DNA of 64,000 bases, from positions 124,001 to 188,000 of the forward strand of contig NZ_BTTW01000006.1 of assembly GCF_036245865.1 (NCBI RefSeq). Reading direction: 5' to 3'. The notes beneath the pieces were generated by a model. The model was not told the origin of the DNA. It searched no databases and worked only from the letters and a program-made list of their open reading frames with translations. Position 1 is the first letter of the stretch, and the number at the start of each line of letters is the position of its first letter. This document shows positions 27,562 through 36,454 of the stretch, piece by piece. The position numbers were made by a program, and so were the translations under genes. The DNA is from Corallococcus caeni (lineage in GTDB: Bacteria; Myxococcota; Myxococcia; Myxococcales; Myxococcaceae).

Positions 27562-27601
27562 TCCGACGCGTCAAGAGGCGTCGGAAACATCCGACGCGTC
27601 A
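27562..27601. promoter_or_regulatory. probable ArsR operator (repeats of TCCGACGC)
   Basis: TCCGACGCGTCA occurs at 27562-27573 and again at 27590-27601, with the inverted half GCGTCGGA at 27578-27585 between them. It is just upstream of the ArsR start codon, as expected for an autoregulated ArsR-SRPBCC operon. Confidence 0.55.
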
Positions 27602-27611
27602 GCGGAAGCGG

Positions 27612-28199
27612 TCACCTCCGGGCGACGCGCGGCTGCGCGACGGGCGCGCGCTGCTCCTGACGGACGGGGAGCCGGAGGAGCTGGGCGTAGCGCGCGAGCC
27701 GGTCCTCGAAGCGCCGGGAGTCGCGGCTCCAGTGCACGACGACGTTGCGCTCGGGGTCCTTCCGGTGGGTCAGCGCGATGCCGTACTCGTCCTGCGCGCC
27801 AATCCAGTCCGGGTGGTGGCGCCGCTCGCAGTCGAGGCTGACGTAGTGGGCCAGGGGTTCGTTCCAGGTGAAGGCGCTCAGCGCTCCGGCGCCGCGCAGC
27901 GACACCTCCGAGGCCGTCACCACCACCTCCAGCCGGGTCGTCAGGCACCGCACGATGCGCGTCCCGGTCACGAACAGGCCCAGGACGCCCACCAGCGGCA
28001 GCATCCATTGCTCGCGCAGCAGGGCCAGGGACAGGCCCTGGTCCAGCGCGTACGCACCGGGCAGCACGACGAGCAGCACGAACCCGAGCAGCGGCCACAC
28101 CACCTGTCCGACGAGCGGACGGGTTTCGAAGCGCAGGGGGAGGTCACCCCCCATGTCCATCTTCCGTGGAACCGGGGAGAGCACTTCGAAGAAGGACAT
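27612..28199 (-). CDS. membrane protein with PH-like domain, unknown
   Basis: 195 residues. Two membrane helices lie near 33-52 and 68-86 (VGQVVWPLLGFVLLVVLPGA and LVGVLGLFVTG), followed by a soluble part of about 110 residues. I do not recognise a family with certainty; the second half has the alternating strands of a bacterial PH-type domain. It lies upstream of the ArsR operon and downstream of the esterase gene, both on the same strand. Confidence 0.7.
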   Translation of the reverse strand: MSFFEVLSPVPRKMDMGGDLPLRFETRPLVGQVVWPLLGFVLLVVLPGAYALDQGLSLALLREQWMLPLVGVLGLFVTGTRIVRCLTTRLEVVVTASEVSLRGAGALSAFTWNEPLAHYVSLDCERRHHPDWIGAQDEYGIALTHRKDPERNVVVHWSRDSRRFEDRLARYAQLLRLPVRQEQRAPVAQPRVARR

Positions 28200-28321
28200 G
28201 GTCCAGGCGTCTCGGGGCGAGCGGGCGGGGGATGCGTGCCTTTGCCTCGAAACTCAGCATGGCGGTGGACATGCTGTCCACGGCTTCCCGGGTAGTCCTG
28301 GAGTCGCCGGACGGGCCGCGC

Positions 28322-29323
28322 TCAGCGGGAGTGTTGCTTGAAGAAGTCCCACATGAGGGTGGTGCCGTCGGGACCCGCGGGGTCCGCGAACGGGAAGGCA
28401 CCGTCACCGCCGGGCCACGCGTGCCCCATGCCCTGGATTTCGACGTGCTGGACCAGGAGCACGCCGTTGGAGACGTAATCCCTCACGGTGTACTTGCGGC
28501 CGCCGGGTGAAACAGCGGACGTCACCCGGGCCGGGGTGTTGGACACGCTGTTGTTGTTCGCGCCGTCGTCGCCGTAGTCATTGGTCTGGAGGAACTGGCG
28601 CGCGGTCTGCTGTCCATTGATGGGATTGACGACGTCGTCCGCCGTGCCGTGCACCACGAGCACCGGCACCTTCCGGCGCGGCTTGCCCGAGCACGCCCAC
28701 GCGTCGTAACCCCGGTCATCCGGCGAGTAGATGCTGCCGAAGGTCATGGCGTAGAGGCTGCCGGACGCCGTGGTGGCCGCCTTGTACATGGCGCCCGCGC
28801 CCACCATGCCCGCGGTGAACACATCCGAGTAGCAGGCCATCAAGATGCTGGTCATCACCGCGCCCGCGGAGACGCCGCCCAGGTAGACGCGGCGTGAGTC
28901 CACGGCGTAGTGGTCCTTCACCCAGTCCACCATGCCGACGATGAGTGACGGCTCGCCAATGCCCCGCTCCTGGTTGGAGGAGAACATGAAGTTCCAGCAC
29001 TGGGTGCCGTTCGCGAACATCGCCTGGTTGGGATAGAGCACCAGGAACCGCTCCACGTCCGCCTTCGCGTTCAGCCGCGTGAGGCCGGCGAACTGATCCG
29101 GGTTCTGAAGACAGCCATGCAGCCCGACGACGAGCGGCAGCGGCTCGCCGGGCTGGTAGCCGGTGGGGACCCAGAGCTGGAAGCTCCGGGTGCCCCAGAC
29201 GTTCGTATAGACGCCGTGGACCCACTCGCCCGCATGGGCCGGCGTGGCCGCCAGCACCGCGAACAGCGCGCACAGCCCCACCGCCATGCGTGACATGGCC
29301 TGGACCTTCCGAGTCACCGACAT
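28322..29323 (-). CDS. secreted PHB depolymerase-like esterase
   Basis: 333 residues. A signal peptide ends in ATPAHA. The alpha/beta-hydrolase has VVGLHGCLQNPDQF (oxyanion loop with Cys), YLGGVSAGAVMTS (GxSxG-like nucleophile), the Asp in VHGTADDVVNP and the His in GMGHAWPGGDG, a complete triad in the extracellular PHB depolymerase/feruloyl-esterase family. Substrate could be polyhydroxybutyrate oligomers or plant esters. GGAGG lies about 8 bases before the ATG at 29323; ATG 29296 is possible. Confidence 0.88.
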   Translation of the reverse strand: MSVTRKVQAMSRMAVGLCALFAVLAATPAHAGEWVHGVYTNVWGTRSFQLWVPTGYQPGEPLPLVVGLHGCLQNPDQFAGLTRLNAKADVERFLVLYPNQAMFANGTQCWNFMFSSNQERGIGEPSLIVGMVDWVKDHYAVDSRRVYLGGVSAGAVMTSILMACYSDVFTAGMVGAGAMYKAATTASGSLYAMTFGSIYSPDDRGYDAWACSGKPRRKVPVLVVHGTADDVVNPINGQQTARQFLQTNDYGDDGANNNSVSNTPARVTSAVSPGGRKYTVRDYVSNGVLLVQHVEIQGMGHAWPGGDGAFPFADPAGPDGTTLMWDFFKQHSR

Positions 29324-29339
29324 GTGTCTGCCTCCTGCT

Positions 29340-30155
29340 TCAGCCAGGACGCGCCATGCGCCCGGGTGACTCGACCTCCCGGAGGAACCTCTCCACCACG
29401 TCGGCGACCTGTCCGGGTTGATCCACGGGCGCGGCATGCCCGGAATCCGTCAGCACATGGAGCCATGCGTCCGCGAGCTGGCCCGCATAGGCCTGCTTCG
29501 TGGACAGCGGCGTGTAGTCCCGTTCGGAGTGCAGCACGAGCACGGGACAGGTGATGTCCTTCAGCCGGTCCAGGACGCTCCATCCGGCCAGTCCCCGCGT
29601 CGCGCGCAGGTACACGTCCGGCGCGTTGGCGCCCAGGGATTCAATGGCCCGGCGGCGCAGGTCCTCCTGCTCCGGCTTGGGGAACAGCTTCGGGGCGATG
29701 CGCTTCGCCAGCTCCCGGGGGCCCAGGAAGCGCAGCACCAGCAGGCGCGCCGCGAACTCCAGCTTCCGGCGCAGCGTGCGCGCCACCATGTCCGGCCCGC
29801 TGTTGACCACGGTCAGGCTGCGCACCAGGTCCGGCCGGTCCACCGCCAGCTGGAAGCCCATCATCCCGCCCATGGACAGCCCGACGACGTGCACCTGGGA
29901 CAGCCCCATCCCGTCGCACAGCGCGGCGATGTCGCGGGCGAAGAGGGCCACGCCGTATGCACCCGCGGGCTTGTCGCTCTGGCCATGGCCCCGTGCGTCC
30001 GGAATGAGCACGCGGTGGTGCGCCGACAGCCGGGGCGCCACCAGCTCCCAGTCGCTGCCCGACGAACCCAGCCCGTGGAGGAGCAGCACGGGCGCCCCCT
30101 CGCCGGACTCCTGGAAGTGCAGGGTGACGCCGTCGGGAAGGGAGAACGTGGGCAT
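29340..30155 (-). CDS. alpha/beta fold hydrolase
   Basis: 271 residues: LLLHGLGSSGSDW, PDARGHGQSDKP, nucleophile VVGLSMGGMMGF, Asp in LHSERDYTP, His in TDSGHAAPVD. All catalytic residues are present. Cytoplasmic; substrate unknown. It is divergent from a TetR gene with two GAACGACCGTTC sites between them, so it is probably the target of that regulator. It lies 16 bases from the PHB depolymerase-like gene on the same strand and may be co-transcribed with it. Confidence 0.9.
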   Translation of the reverse strand: MPTFSLPDGVTLHFQESGEGAPVLLLHGLGSSGSDWELVAPRLSAHHRVLIPDARGHGQSDKPAGAYGVALFARDIAALCDGMGLSQVHVVGLSMGGMMGFQLAVDRPDLVRSLTVVNSGPDMVARTLRRKLEFAARLLVLRFLGPRELAKRIAPKLFPKPEQEDLRRRAIESLGANAPDVYLRATRGLAGWSVLDRLKDITCPVLVLHSERDYTPLSTKQAYAGQLADAWLHVLTDSGHAAPVDQPGQVADVVERFLREVESPGRMARPG

Positions 30156-30162
30156 CGTCGGA

Positions 30163-30232
30163 TGAACGACCGTTCAGCATGGGGTTGGACTACGCTTCCA
30201 GGGCAGGTGGAACCGTAGCTGAACGACCGTTC
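30163..30232. promoter_or_regulatory. two TetR operator sites
   Basis: GAACGACCGTTC occurs at 30164-30175 and 30221-30232, each an inverted repeat GAACG-n2-CGTTC, 57 bases apart, in the divergent interval between the hydrolase and TetR genes. This is the expected position for a TetR-family repressor controlling both genes. Confidence 0.7.
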
Positions 30233-30242
30233 GTTTTTCAAG

Positions 30243-30896
30243 GTGGCCCCCATGGCGTCCTCGTCTCCCTCCCGGCTTCGCGCGCGCAAGGCGGTGCTTC
30301 CGGCCTCGGCGTCGGCCGATGGCACGCGTCGCCGCATCCTTGAGACCGCGCTCCAGCTCTTCGCGAGCCGGGGCTTCCACGACGCGTCCATCCGGGACCT
30401 GGCGAAGGAGCTGGAGCTTCGGCCCAGCGCGCTCTACGCGCACTTCCCCTCCAAGGAGCACGTACTCGCGGAGCTGGTGCGCCTGGGGCATGAGGCGCAC
30501 CACGAGGGCTTGCGCACGGCGCTGCTCGGCGCGGGGGCGAAGCCAGTGGAGCAGCTCCGGGCCCTGGTCCGGGCGCACACGCAGCTGCACGCGAACCATC
30601 CGCAGCTGGCCGTGGTGGTGAACGACGAAATCCATGCCCTGCCGCCGGAGCTGGCGGCGCCTTCGCTGGCGCTGCGGGAGCAGTCGTCGGCCCTGCTGCT
30701 CGCGGTCATCGAGCGGGGGCGCGCGCAGGGCGTGTTCTCCGTGCCGAACGCGGGCGTCGTCGCCGCGGCCATCTCCGCCATGGGGCTGCGGCTGCCCTAC
30801 TGGTTCGAGCCCACGCCCGCGCTCGACGTGGAGGCGCTGGCGGACCTGCACGCGGAGCTGGCGCTGCGCATGCTGGGGGTCAAGGCCGGGAAGTGA
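30243..30896 (+). CDS. TetR family transcriptional regulator
   Basis: 217 residues. The N-terminal DNA-binding part is clear: RRRILETALQLFASRGFHDASIRDLAKEL then RPSALYAHFPSKEHVLAELV. The remainder is the ligand/dimer domain and has no recognisable ligand signature. An initial 25-residue Ser/Arg-rich leader precedes the fold. It probably represses itself and the divergent hydrolase through the paired GAACGACCGTTC sites. Its 3' end overlaps the convergent AraC gene by 17 bases. Confidence 0.92.
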   Translation: MAPMASSSPSRLRARKAVLPASASADGTRRRILETALQLFASRGFHDASIRDLAKELELRPSALYAHFPSKEHVLAELVRLGHEAHHEGLRTALLGAGAKPVEQLRALVRAHTQLHANHPQLAVVVNDEIHALPPELAAPSLALREQSSALLLAVIERGRAQGVFSVPNAGVVAAAISAMGLRLPYWFEPTPALDVEALADLHAELALRMLGVKAGK

Positions 30897-31821
30897 TGGG
30901 CTCCGGGTGGAGCTTGCGGCGCCAGGCGGCGGGCGTGTGGCCCACGTGCCGCTTGAAGGCCTTGCCGAAGGCGCTGTCCGTCTCGTAGCCCACGGCCTCC
31001 GCGATGGCGCTCATGGACGCATCGCTCTCCGCCATCAGCCGCGTGGCGGTGTGCATCCGCCACTGCGTCAGGTACGTCAGGGGGCTTTCGCCAAGGACCT
31101 GCTGGAAGCGCGCCGCGAACGTCGAGCGCGACATGCTGGCCAGCTTCGCCATGGCCTCCACCGTCCACGGGTGCTGGGGCCGCTCATGCAGTTGTTGCAG
31201 GACGCGGCCCAGCTGCGGGTCCTCCAGCGCCCTCAGCCAGCCGCCCTTGCCTTCGGGGAACGCCTCCACGTGCATGCGCAGCGCGTGGATGAACAGGACG
31301 TCCGCCAGCCGCGTGGCGACGAGCTCGTGCCCGGGCCGCCCGGCTTCCATCTCCGCGGCGACGAGCTGGATGACGGACTCCACCTGACGCGTGGAGCCGC
31401 TCCCGTCGCCCCGGACGTGCAGCACCCGGGGCAGGCCCGCGAGGAGCCGGTCGAGCCACGCCCCCGCGAACCCGAAGCTGAAGGAGATGAGCGTCGTCTG
31501 GAGCCCGTCTCCGCCGTGGCGCAGGACGCCGCCACACCGGGCACCCGTCTCCTCGTAGAGCTCCGGCAGGGGGCGCGTGCGCGTGCGGGGTGCGTCGCGC
31601 AATGCGTGGGGCGCGCTGCCCAGGATGAAGACCCAGTCGCCCGCCGCGAGCGCGAGGCGCTGGCCCTCCACCTCCAGCCAGCAGCTACCGCGAGACACCG
31701 CGTGGAAGAAGCCCGGGAGCCCCAGGTCGAGCTTGATGCCCCACGGCGCGCTCAGCTCCAGCCGGCCGTACACCTCCGTCTTCAACCGCAGGCTGCGAAG
31801 CGAATCCGCCAGGACGTCCAT
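30880..31821 (-). CDS. AraC family transcriptional regulator
   Basis: 313 residues. The N-terminal half is a cupin_6-type ligand domain (SCWLEVEGQRLALAAGDWVF), the C-terminal half the double helix-turn-helix: VEAMAKLASMSRSTFAARFQ and MSAIAEAVGYETDSAFGKAF followed by HVGHTPAAWRR. ATG 31821 has an AGGGAG ribosome site. It is divergent from the haloalkane-dehalogenase-like gene, its likely target. Confidence 0.92.
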   Translation of the reverse strand: MDVLADSLRSLRLKTEVYGRLELSAPWGIKLDLGLPGFFHAVSRGSCWLEVEGQRLALAAGDWVFILGSAPHALRDAPRTRTRPLPELYEETGARCGGVLRHGGDGLQTTLISFSFGFAGAWLDRLLAGLPRVLHVRGDGSGSTRQVESVIQLVAAEMEAGRPGHELVATRLADVLFIHALRMHVEAFPEGKGGWLRALEDPQLGRVLQQLHERPQHPWTVEAMAKLASMSRSTFAARFQQVLGESPLTYLTQWRMHTATRLMAESDASMSAIAEAVGYETDSAFGKAFKRHVGHTPAAWRRKLHPEPITSRP

Positions 31822-31922
31822 CTTGAGCGCTCCCTTCGGACGATTGGACGAGAAACACGGAGCTTCGCACATGGAACGTCCAGCGTCGCGGGACTACCCA
31901 TGCGTGGAGAAAGGACACCTCC

Positions 31923-33266
31923 ATGAACACTCCATCGACAGCGACGCGCTCCCGGCCCTTCCATCTGCTTCGGGCCGGGTGGGCCGCCTCCGTTCCCCTC
32001 GTGTGCCTCGCGACCCTCGCCGTGCTCCTGGCTCCGCACGTCCGTGGCATCGGCTTCTTCCCGGCGCTTCGCTTCGCGGTCGTCGCGCCCGCGTGTCTGC
32101 TCGTCTGCGTCGCCGCGGCCTTCCTGTATCCCGTGCTCGTGGGGCGGACGTCGCGTCCCCGGCTCATGCTGGCGGCGGTGCTCGTCGGGTTCGCGGTGCT
32201 GGTCCTTGTCGGCATGGCGGTGCAGGGACCCGAAGGGCTGGTGCTCGCGGCGGCGCCCGCGCTGCTCGGTGGCGCTGTCGCGGCGTCCTGGCTGGTCGCG
32301 CGCTTCGTGGACCGTCCCCGGTGGTCGCGCGTGGGCAGCGCCGCGCTCCTGTTGCTGGGCGTGCTGGAGGTCGTGGGCGTCGTCCGGGCGGTGTCGAGCG
32401 AGCGCGCATCTCCGGTGCGCGAGCTGGCGGACGCGGGCTCCCGGTTCATCACGCTGCCGAGCGGCGCGCGCATCCACTACGTGGAGCAAGGGCAGGGGGA
32501 GACGCTGCTCTTCCTTCACGGCAATCCCGCCTGGTCCTACCAGTGGCGCGAGCTGATCCGCGGGCTGCGCGGCTCGTACCGCTGCATCGCGCTCGACTAC
32601 CCCGGCTTCGGCCTGTCGGAGGCTCCGGCGGGCTTTGGCTTCACGCCCCGGGAGCAGAGCCTGGTCGTGGAGGAGTTCGCCGAGCAGCTCCAGCTGCGTG
32701 ACGTGACGCTGGTCATGCAGGACTGGGGCGGCCCGATTGGCCTGGGCTTCGCGGGGCGCCGGCCGGAGCTCGTGAAGCGCGTGGTGCTGGGCAGCACCTG
32801 GGCCTGGCCCACGAGCACGGGTGAGCCGCGCGGCATCTTCTCCGTCATCGCTGGTGGCCCCGTGGGCGAGTTCCTCCAGCTGAACTTCAACGGCTTCGCG
32901 TCCTTCGGCCTCCAGAACGGCGTGGTGCACGCAATGCCCACGGACGTCCTGGAGACCTATCTCCAGCCCTTCGTCCCACTGGAGCGCCGGGGCATCGCGG
33001 CCTTCTATCCTGGGCAGATCACCGCCGCGACGGCGTACTTCCAGGAGGTCGAGGCGGGCCTGCCGCGCCTGGCCGACAAGGAGGCCCTCCTCTTCTGGGC
33101 GCACCTGGACCAGGGCTTCCCAAAGAGTGACACCGAGCGCTTCGAGAAGGTCTTCCCCAGACACCGGACGGTCGGGCTTCCCAACGCCAACCACTTCTTC
33201 TTCGAGGACACGGCGGGGCAGGTGATCGCGGAGGTGCGCGCGTTCATCCCAGCGGCCCATCCCTGA
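31923..33266 (+). CDS. membrane-anchored haloalkane dehalogenase-like hydrolase
   Basis: 447 residues. The first 160 contain about five membrane helices (for example CLATLAVLLAPHV and RLMLAAVLVGFAVLVLVGMA). The rest is an alpha/beta-hydrolase with haloalkane dehalogenase signatures: HGNPAWSYQWR (halide-binding Asn), the nucleophile Asp in VMQDWGGPIGLG with its Trp, and the His in NANHFFFEDTA. Dehalogenases split carbon-halogen bonds; many relatives are epoxide hydrolases, but the QDWGG/HGNP pair favours dehalogenase-type chemistry. The membrane N-terminal extension is unusual for the family. Confidence 0.82.
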   Translation: MNTPSTATRSRPFHLLRAGWAASVPLVCLATLAVLLAPHVRGIGFFPALRFAVVAPACLLVCVAAAFLYPVLVGRTSRPRLMLAAVLVGFAVLVLVGMAVQGPEGLVLAAAPALLGGAVAASWLVARFVDRPRWSRVGSAALLLLGVLEVVGVVRAVSSERASPVRELADAGSRFITLPSGARIHYVEQGQGETLLFLHGNPAWSYQWRELIRGLRGSYRCIALDYPGFGLSEAPAGFGFTPREQSLVVEEFAEQLQLRDVTLVMQDWGGPIGLGFAGRRPELVKRVVLGSTWAWPTSTGEPRGIFSVIAGGPVGEFLQLNFNGFASFGLQNGVVHAMPTDVLETYLQPFVPLERRGIAAFYPGQITAATAYFQEVEAGLPRLADKEALLFWAHLDQGFPKSDTERFEKVFPRHRTVGLPNANHFFFEDTAGQVIAEVRAFIPAAHP

Positions 33267-33360
33267 GGGAACCCGGGGGGGCATGGGCGGCTGGCGCGGG
33301 GGTTGCTAAATGTCGCCACGTCGGCCGGGCAGGGTGCCCGGCCGTGGCTCCCTGGCCGCG

Positions 33361-34146
33361 ATGCTCCCCGAACGCTCCCTCCCGCATGCGGCACCCGGCC
33401 CACGGCGCGGCCTGCTGGCCACCCTCGTCCTCGCGCTGCTGTGCCTGCCGCTGTCCGCGTCCACGCCGGTGATACCCGGTCCGCCGCCCCGCCTGGTCCT
33501 CTGGGCCTGGGAGCGGCCGGAGGACCTGCGCTTCCTGGAGGGCCGCGCGGTGGACGTCGCCTTCCTGCTCGCGACGCTCGACCTCACGGATGACGACGTC
33601 CATGAGCTGCCCCGCCGGCAGCCGCTGCGCGTTCCTCCGGGCGTCGCGTTGAAGGCCACGGTGCGGTTGCAGATGGTCCCGGGGAACTCGCTCGCGCGCT
33701 TCAACCCCGAGCGCCTGGAGGACCTGGCCCAGCGCCTGGACGTGCTCGCGCGCCGCCATGACGTGACGGCGTTGCAGCTCGACTTCGATGCCCGCGCGTC
33801 GGAGTCCGACACCTACGTCGACCTGCTCCAGCGGCTGCGCACGCGCCTGCCTCCGGGCATGTCGCTGTCCATCACGGGGCTCGCGTCGTGGTGCGTGCCC
33901 GGGGGCTGGATTGCCCGGGCGCCCGTGGATGAAGTGGTGCCGCAGCTCTTCCGCATGGGGCCGGATGCCCCGGTCTGGCGTGCGCGGTTCTCGCGCGGCC
34001 TGCCGCCCCCGTGCTCCGGCAGCATGGGCCTGGCGGTGGACGAGTGGGGGCCCGTTCCTCCCGGCGTCTCGACCCTCTATCTCTTCAACCCCCGGCCGTG
34101 GACGCTCGAGGCGTTCGCTCGCGCCGTGGCGGAGACCCAGTCATGA
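33361..34146 (+). CDS. DUF3142 domain secreted protein
   Basis: 261 residues from ATG 33361, which opens a signal peptide (PRRGLLATLVLALLCLPLSA). The mature domain contains LVLWAWERPEDLRFL, TALQLDFDARASESD and FNPRPWTLEAF, typical of DUF3142, a TIM-barrel-like family of unknown function. An in-frame ATG at 33310 lies inside a TAAATG promoter-like string and was not chosen. Its stop overlaps the start of the next gene by 4 bases, forming a three-gene set with the next two. Confidence 0.82.
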   Translation: MLPERSLPHAAPGPRRGLLATLVLALLCLPLSASTPVIPGPPPRLVLWAWERPEDLRFLEGRAVDVAFLLATLDLTDDDVHELPRRQPLRVPPGVALKATVRLQMVPGNSLARFNPERLEDLAQRLDVLARRHDVTALQLDFDARASESDTYVDLLQRLRTRLPPGMSLSITGLASWCVPGGWIARAPVDEVVPQLFRMGPDAPVWRARFSRGLPPPCSGSMGLAVDEWGPVPPGVSTLYLFNPRPWTLEAFARAVAETQS

Positions 34147-36422
34147 AGAACGCAAGAACAGTCCTGGGGCTCGTGGGCCTCGCGGTCCTGCTGCCTCCCA
34201 TCATCGCCGACGCCTGCGGGCCCGACTTCGGCCCAGGGCCCCGCTTCCAGGTCAGCGACAATCCCGACCGGCCCTTCGACAGCTTCGCCGCCGGGCGCCT
34301 GGGGGTGATTCGCCGCACCTATGATCAGGGCTACCTTGCCTATGCCTGGCGCACGATGATGGGCATCCCCACCACGGCGGACGAGCAGAAGCACCTGGTG
34401 ACCGGCTGGCGGTTGGCGGAGCCCCACTACTACGCGGGCTGGTCCGACGCGGAGTGGGCCAGCCAGCAATGGAGCGCCGCCCGGAAGGAGGTGGTGCCCG
34501 CCCTGGAAACACGCGAGCTGAAGTTCATGGGGGACAATGGCTACGCCCAGTACTCCCGGATCCACAGCGATGCCTTCCTGCACGCCGCGAGCACTGCGCG
34601 CGCGCTCGCGCGGGAGTGGAAGCAGCGCCCGGCGCTGCTGACCGAGTGGGTGGAGAACCAGGACCAGGTCTTCGGCGAAGGCTGTACCCCGTCCGATCCG
34701 GAGCCGGGCTTCGTGGAGGCGCTGACGCCCCGCGAGAAGGCCCGCCGTCAGGCCGAGCGCGACTACCAGGCCGCGGCCATGCTCCTGTACTGCGGGAACT
34801 TCGACGCGGCGGCGCAGGCCTTCCAGGCCATCTCCGGCTCCGCGGAGTCCCCCTATCGCGTCCTCGCGGTGTACCTCGTGGCGCGCACCCGCCTGCGCCA
34901 GGCGCTGTTCGGGCTTCCCGATGGAGAGGGGTATCCGCCGAGCGTGGATGAGGCCACCACGCTGGCGCGCTTCACGCGGGCGGAGGAGGCCATCCAGAAG
35001 GTGCTCGCGGATCCGAAGCTGCGGGAGGTCCACGGGCCCGCGCGGCGCCTGCTGTCCGTCGTGCGCTGGCGGTTCTCGCCGGGGACCTGGCGCTGTGAGC
35101 TGTTCTCGCGGGTGCTGGAGAAGGGGACGGGCTCCGCGCTGCAGTCGGAGCTGGCCGGCATCTCGACCGGGCCCGCCGTGGACGGCGCCGAGGTCACCTG
35201 CCCGGGGCTGAAGCCCCGGGCGGCGGAGCTCTTCGAGTGGCTCCAGCTCATGTCCATCCCCCCCAACGGCGACGACGGCGCGCCGATGGGGCCGGGGCCG
35301 GCGAAGGCCTTCGAGACCGCCGTGGCCCGCTGGAAGAAGACCGCGCACACGCCCTGGCTCGTGCTCGCGCTGCTGGCGGCTCGCGCGGACGCGCCGGAGG
35401 TGCCCGCGCTGCTCGCGGACGCGGCGAAGGTGCCGGTGGACGCCCCCGCGGGCATGACGCTCGCGTGGCGCTCCGTGCAGTTGCTGCGGGAGCGGGGCCA
35501 GCTGGCGGAGGCCCGGGCGCGGCTGGACGCCATCCCCCTGACCCTGGTGCGCGACCAGGCCTCCACGGACAACCTCCTGCGGGAGGAGCGGCTGCACCTG
35601 GCGAACAGCTGGGATGAGGCGCTGCGCAACGCGGCCCAGCTCGTGGTCGACGAGGAGTCGACCCCGCACCAGGACTGGAATGCCCAGGCGCCCGAGACCG
35701 CCCCCATGGGGCTCAGCTCCGAGCGGGCGCGCTACCTGGAGTCCCATGTCCCCACGCGCCGGCTGCGCGAGTGGGTCGCGCTGCCCGGCCTGAGCCCCGC
35801 GCTGCGCCGGCAGCTGTCGTGGGCCGTGTTCGCCCGCGCCGCCGTGGTGGGGGATGACGCGAACCTCAAGGCCCAGGCGCTCGCGCTCGCGGAAGCCGAG
35901 CCCAAGGCGCGCGCGGAGCTGCTGGCCATCGTGGGGCGGCCCACGCTGGAGGAGCGCCTCTTCGACGCGCGGCTGCTGCTCATGGGGTTGCCGGCTGTCT
36001 CCGCGAGGCTTCAGCCCGGCAGGGACCGTCTGGCGGATGTCGCCCCGGCGCTCGACCTGACCGAGGACCTGAGCTGGTTCCGGAACGGGTGGTGCATGCC
36101 GGGACCGGAGTACCTCGCGGACCCGCCGGGGACTCCGGGGCCGCTGCCGGTCGCGAGCCCGGAGGAGCAGGCGGACGCCACCGCGGAGTGGAAGGCCCTC
36201 AACGTGGCGGGCTCCTCCGTCGCCTTCTTCTCCAACGTCGCGCTGGACTGGGCGAAGGCGCACCCGGAGGACCCGCGCTCGCCCATCGCGCTGTTCCGCG
36301 CGGTCCGCTCCAGCAAACGGGGCTGCGGCCAGAACACCCCGGAGGCGAAGAAGGCCTTCTCCTGGCTCCACAAGCGCTACGGCAAGACGGAGTGGGCGCG
36401 CAAGACGCCGTACGTCTACTGA
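34143..36422 (+). CDS. large secreted protein, unknown function
   Basis: 759 residues. A signal peptide (VLGLVGLAVLLPPIIADACG) is followed by the motif DACGPDFGPGPRF and an otherwise helical, TPR-like body (ARRLLSVVRWRF, LREERLHLANSWDEALRNAA). No catalytic motif is seen. It is coupled to the DUF3142 gene by ATGA and precedes the YfhO-like membrane protein gene. I do not recognise the family. Confidence 0.75.
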   Translation: MKNARTVLGLVGLAVLLPPIIADACGPDFGPGPRFQVSDNPDRPFDSFAAGRLGVIRRTYDQGYLAYAWRTMMGIPTTADEQKHLVTGWRLAEPHYYAGWSDAEWASQQWSAARKEVVPALETRELKFMGDNGYAQYSRIHSDAFLHAASTARALAREWKQRPALLTEWVENQDQVFGEGCTPSDPEPGFVEALTPREKARRQAERDYQAAAMLLYCGNFDAAAQAFQAISGSAESPYRVLAVYLVARTRLRQALFGLPDGEGYPPSVDEATTLARFTRAEEAIQKVLADPKLREVHGPARRLLSVVRWRFSPGTWRCELFSRVLEKGTGSALQSELAGISTGPAVDGAEVTCPGLKPRAAELFEWLQLMSIPPNGDDGAPMGPGPAKAFETAVARWKKTAHTPWLVLALLAARADAPEVPALLADAAKVPVDAPAGMTLAWRSVQLLRERGQLAEARARLDAIPLTLVRDQASTDNLLREERLHLANSWDEALRNAAQLVVDEESTPHQDWNAQAPETAPMGLSSERARYLESHVPTRRLREWVALPGLSPALRRQLSWAVFARAAVVGDDANLKAQALALAEAEPKARAELLAIVGRPTLEERLFDARLLLMGLPAVSARLQPGRDRLADVAPALDLTEDLSWFRNGWCMPGPEYLADPPGTPGPLPVASPEEQADATAEWKALNVAGSSVAFFSNVALDWAKAHPEDPRSPIALFRAVRSSKRGCGQNTPEAKKAFSWLHKRYGKTEWARKTPYVY

Positions 36423-36454
36423 CGCGGCGGCGTTCGCCCTACGATGCCGCCGGC

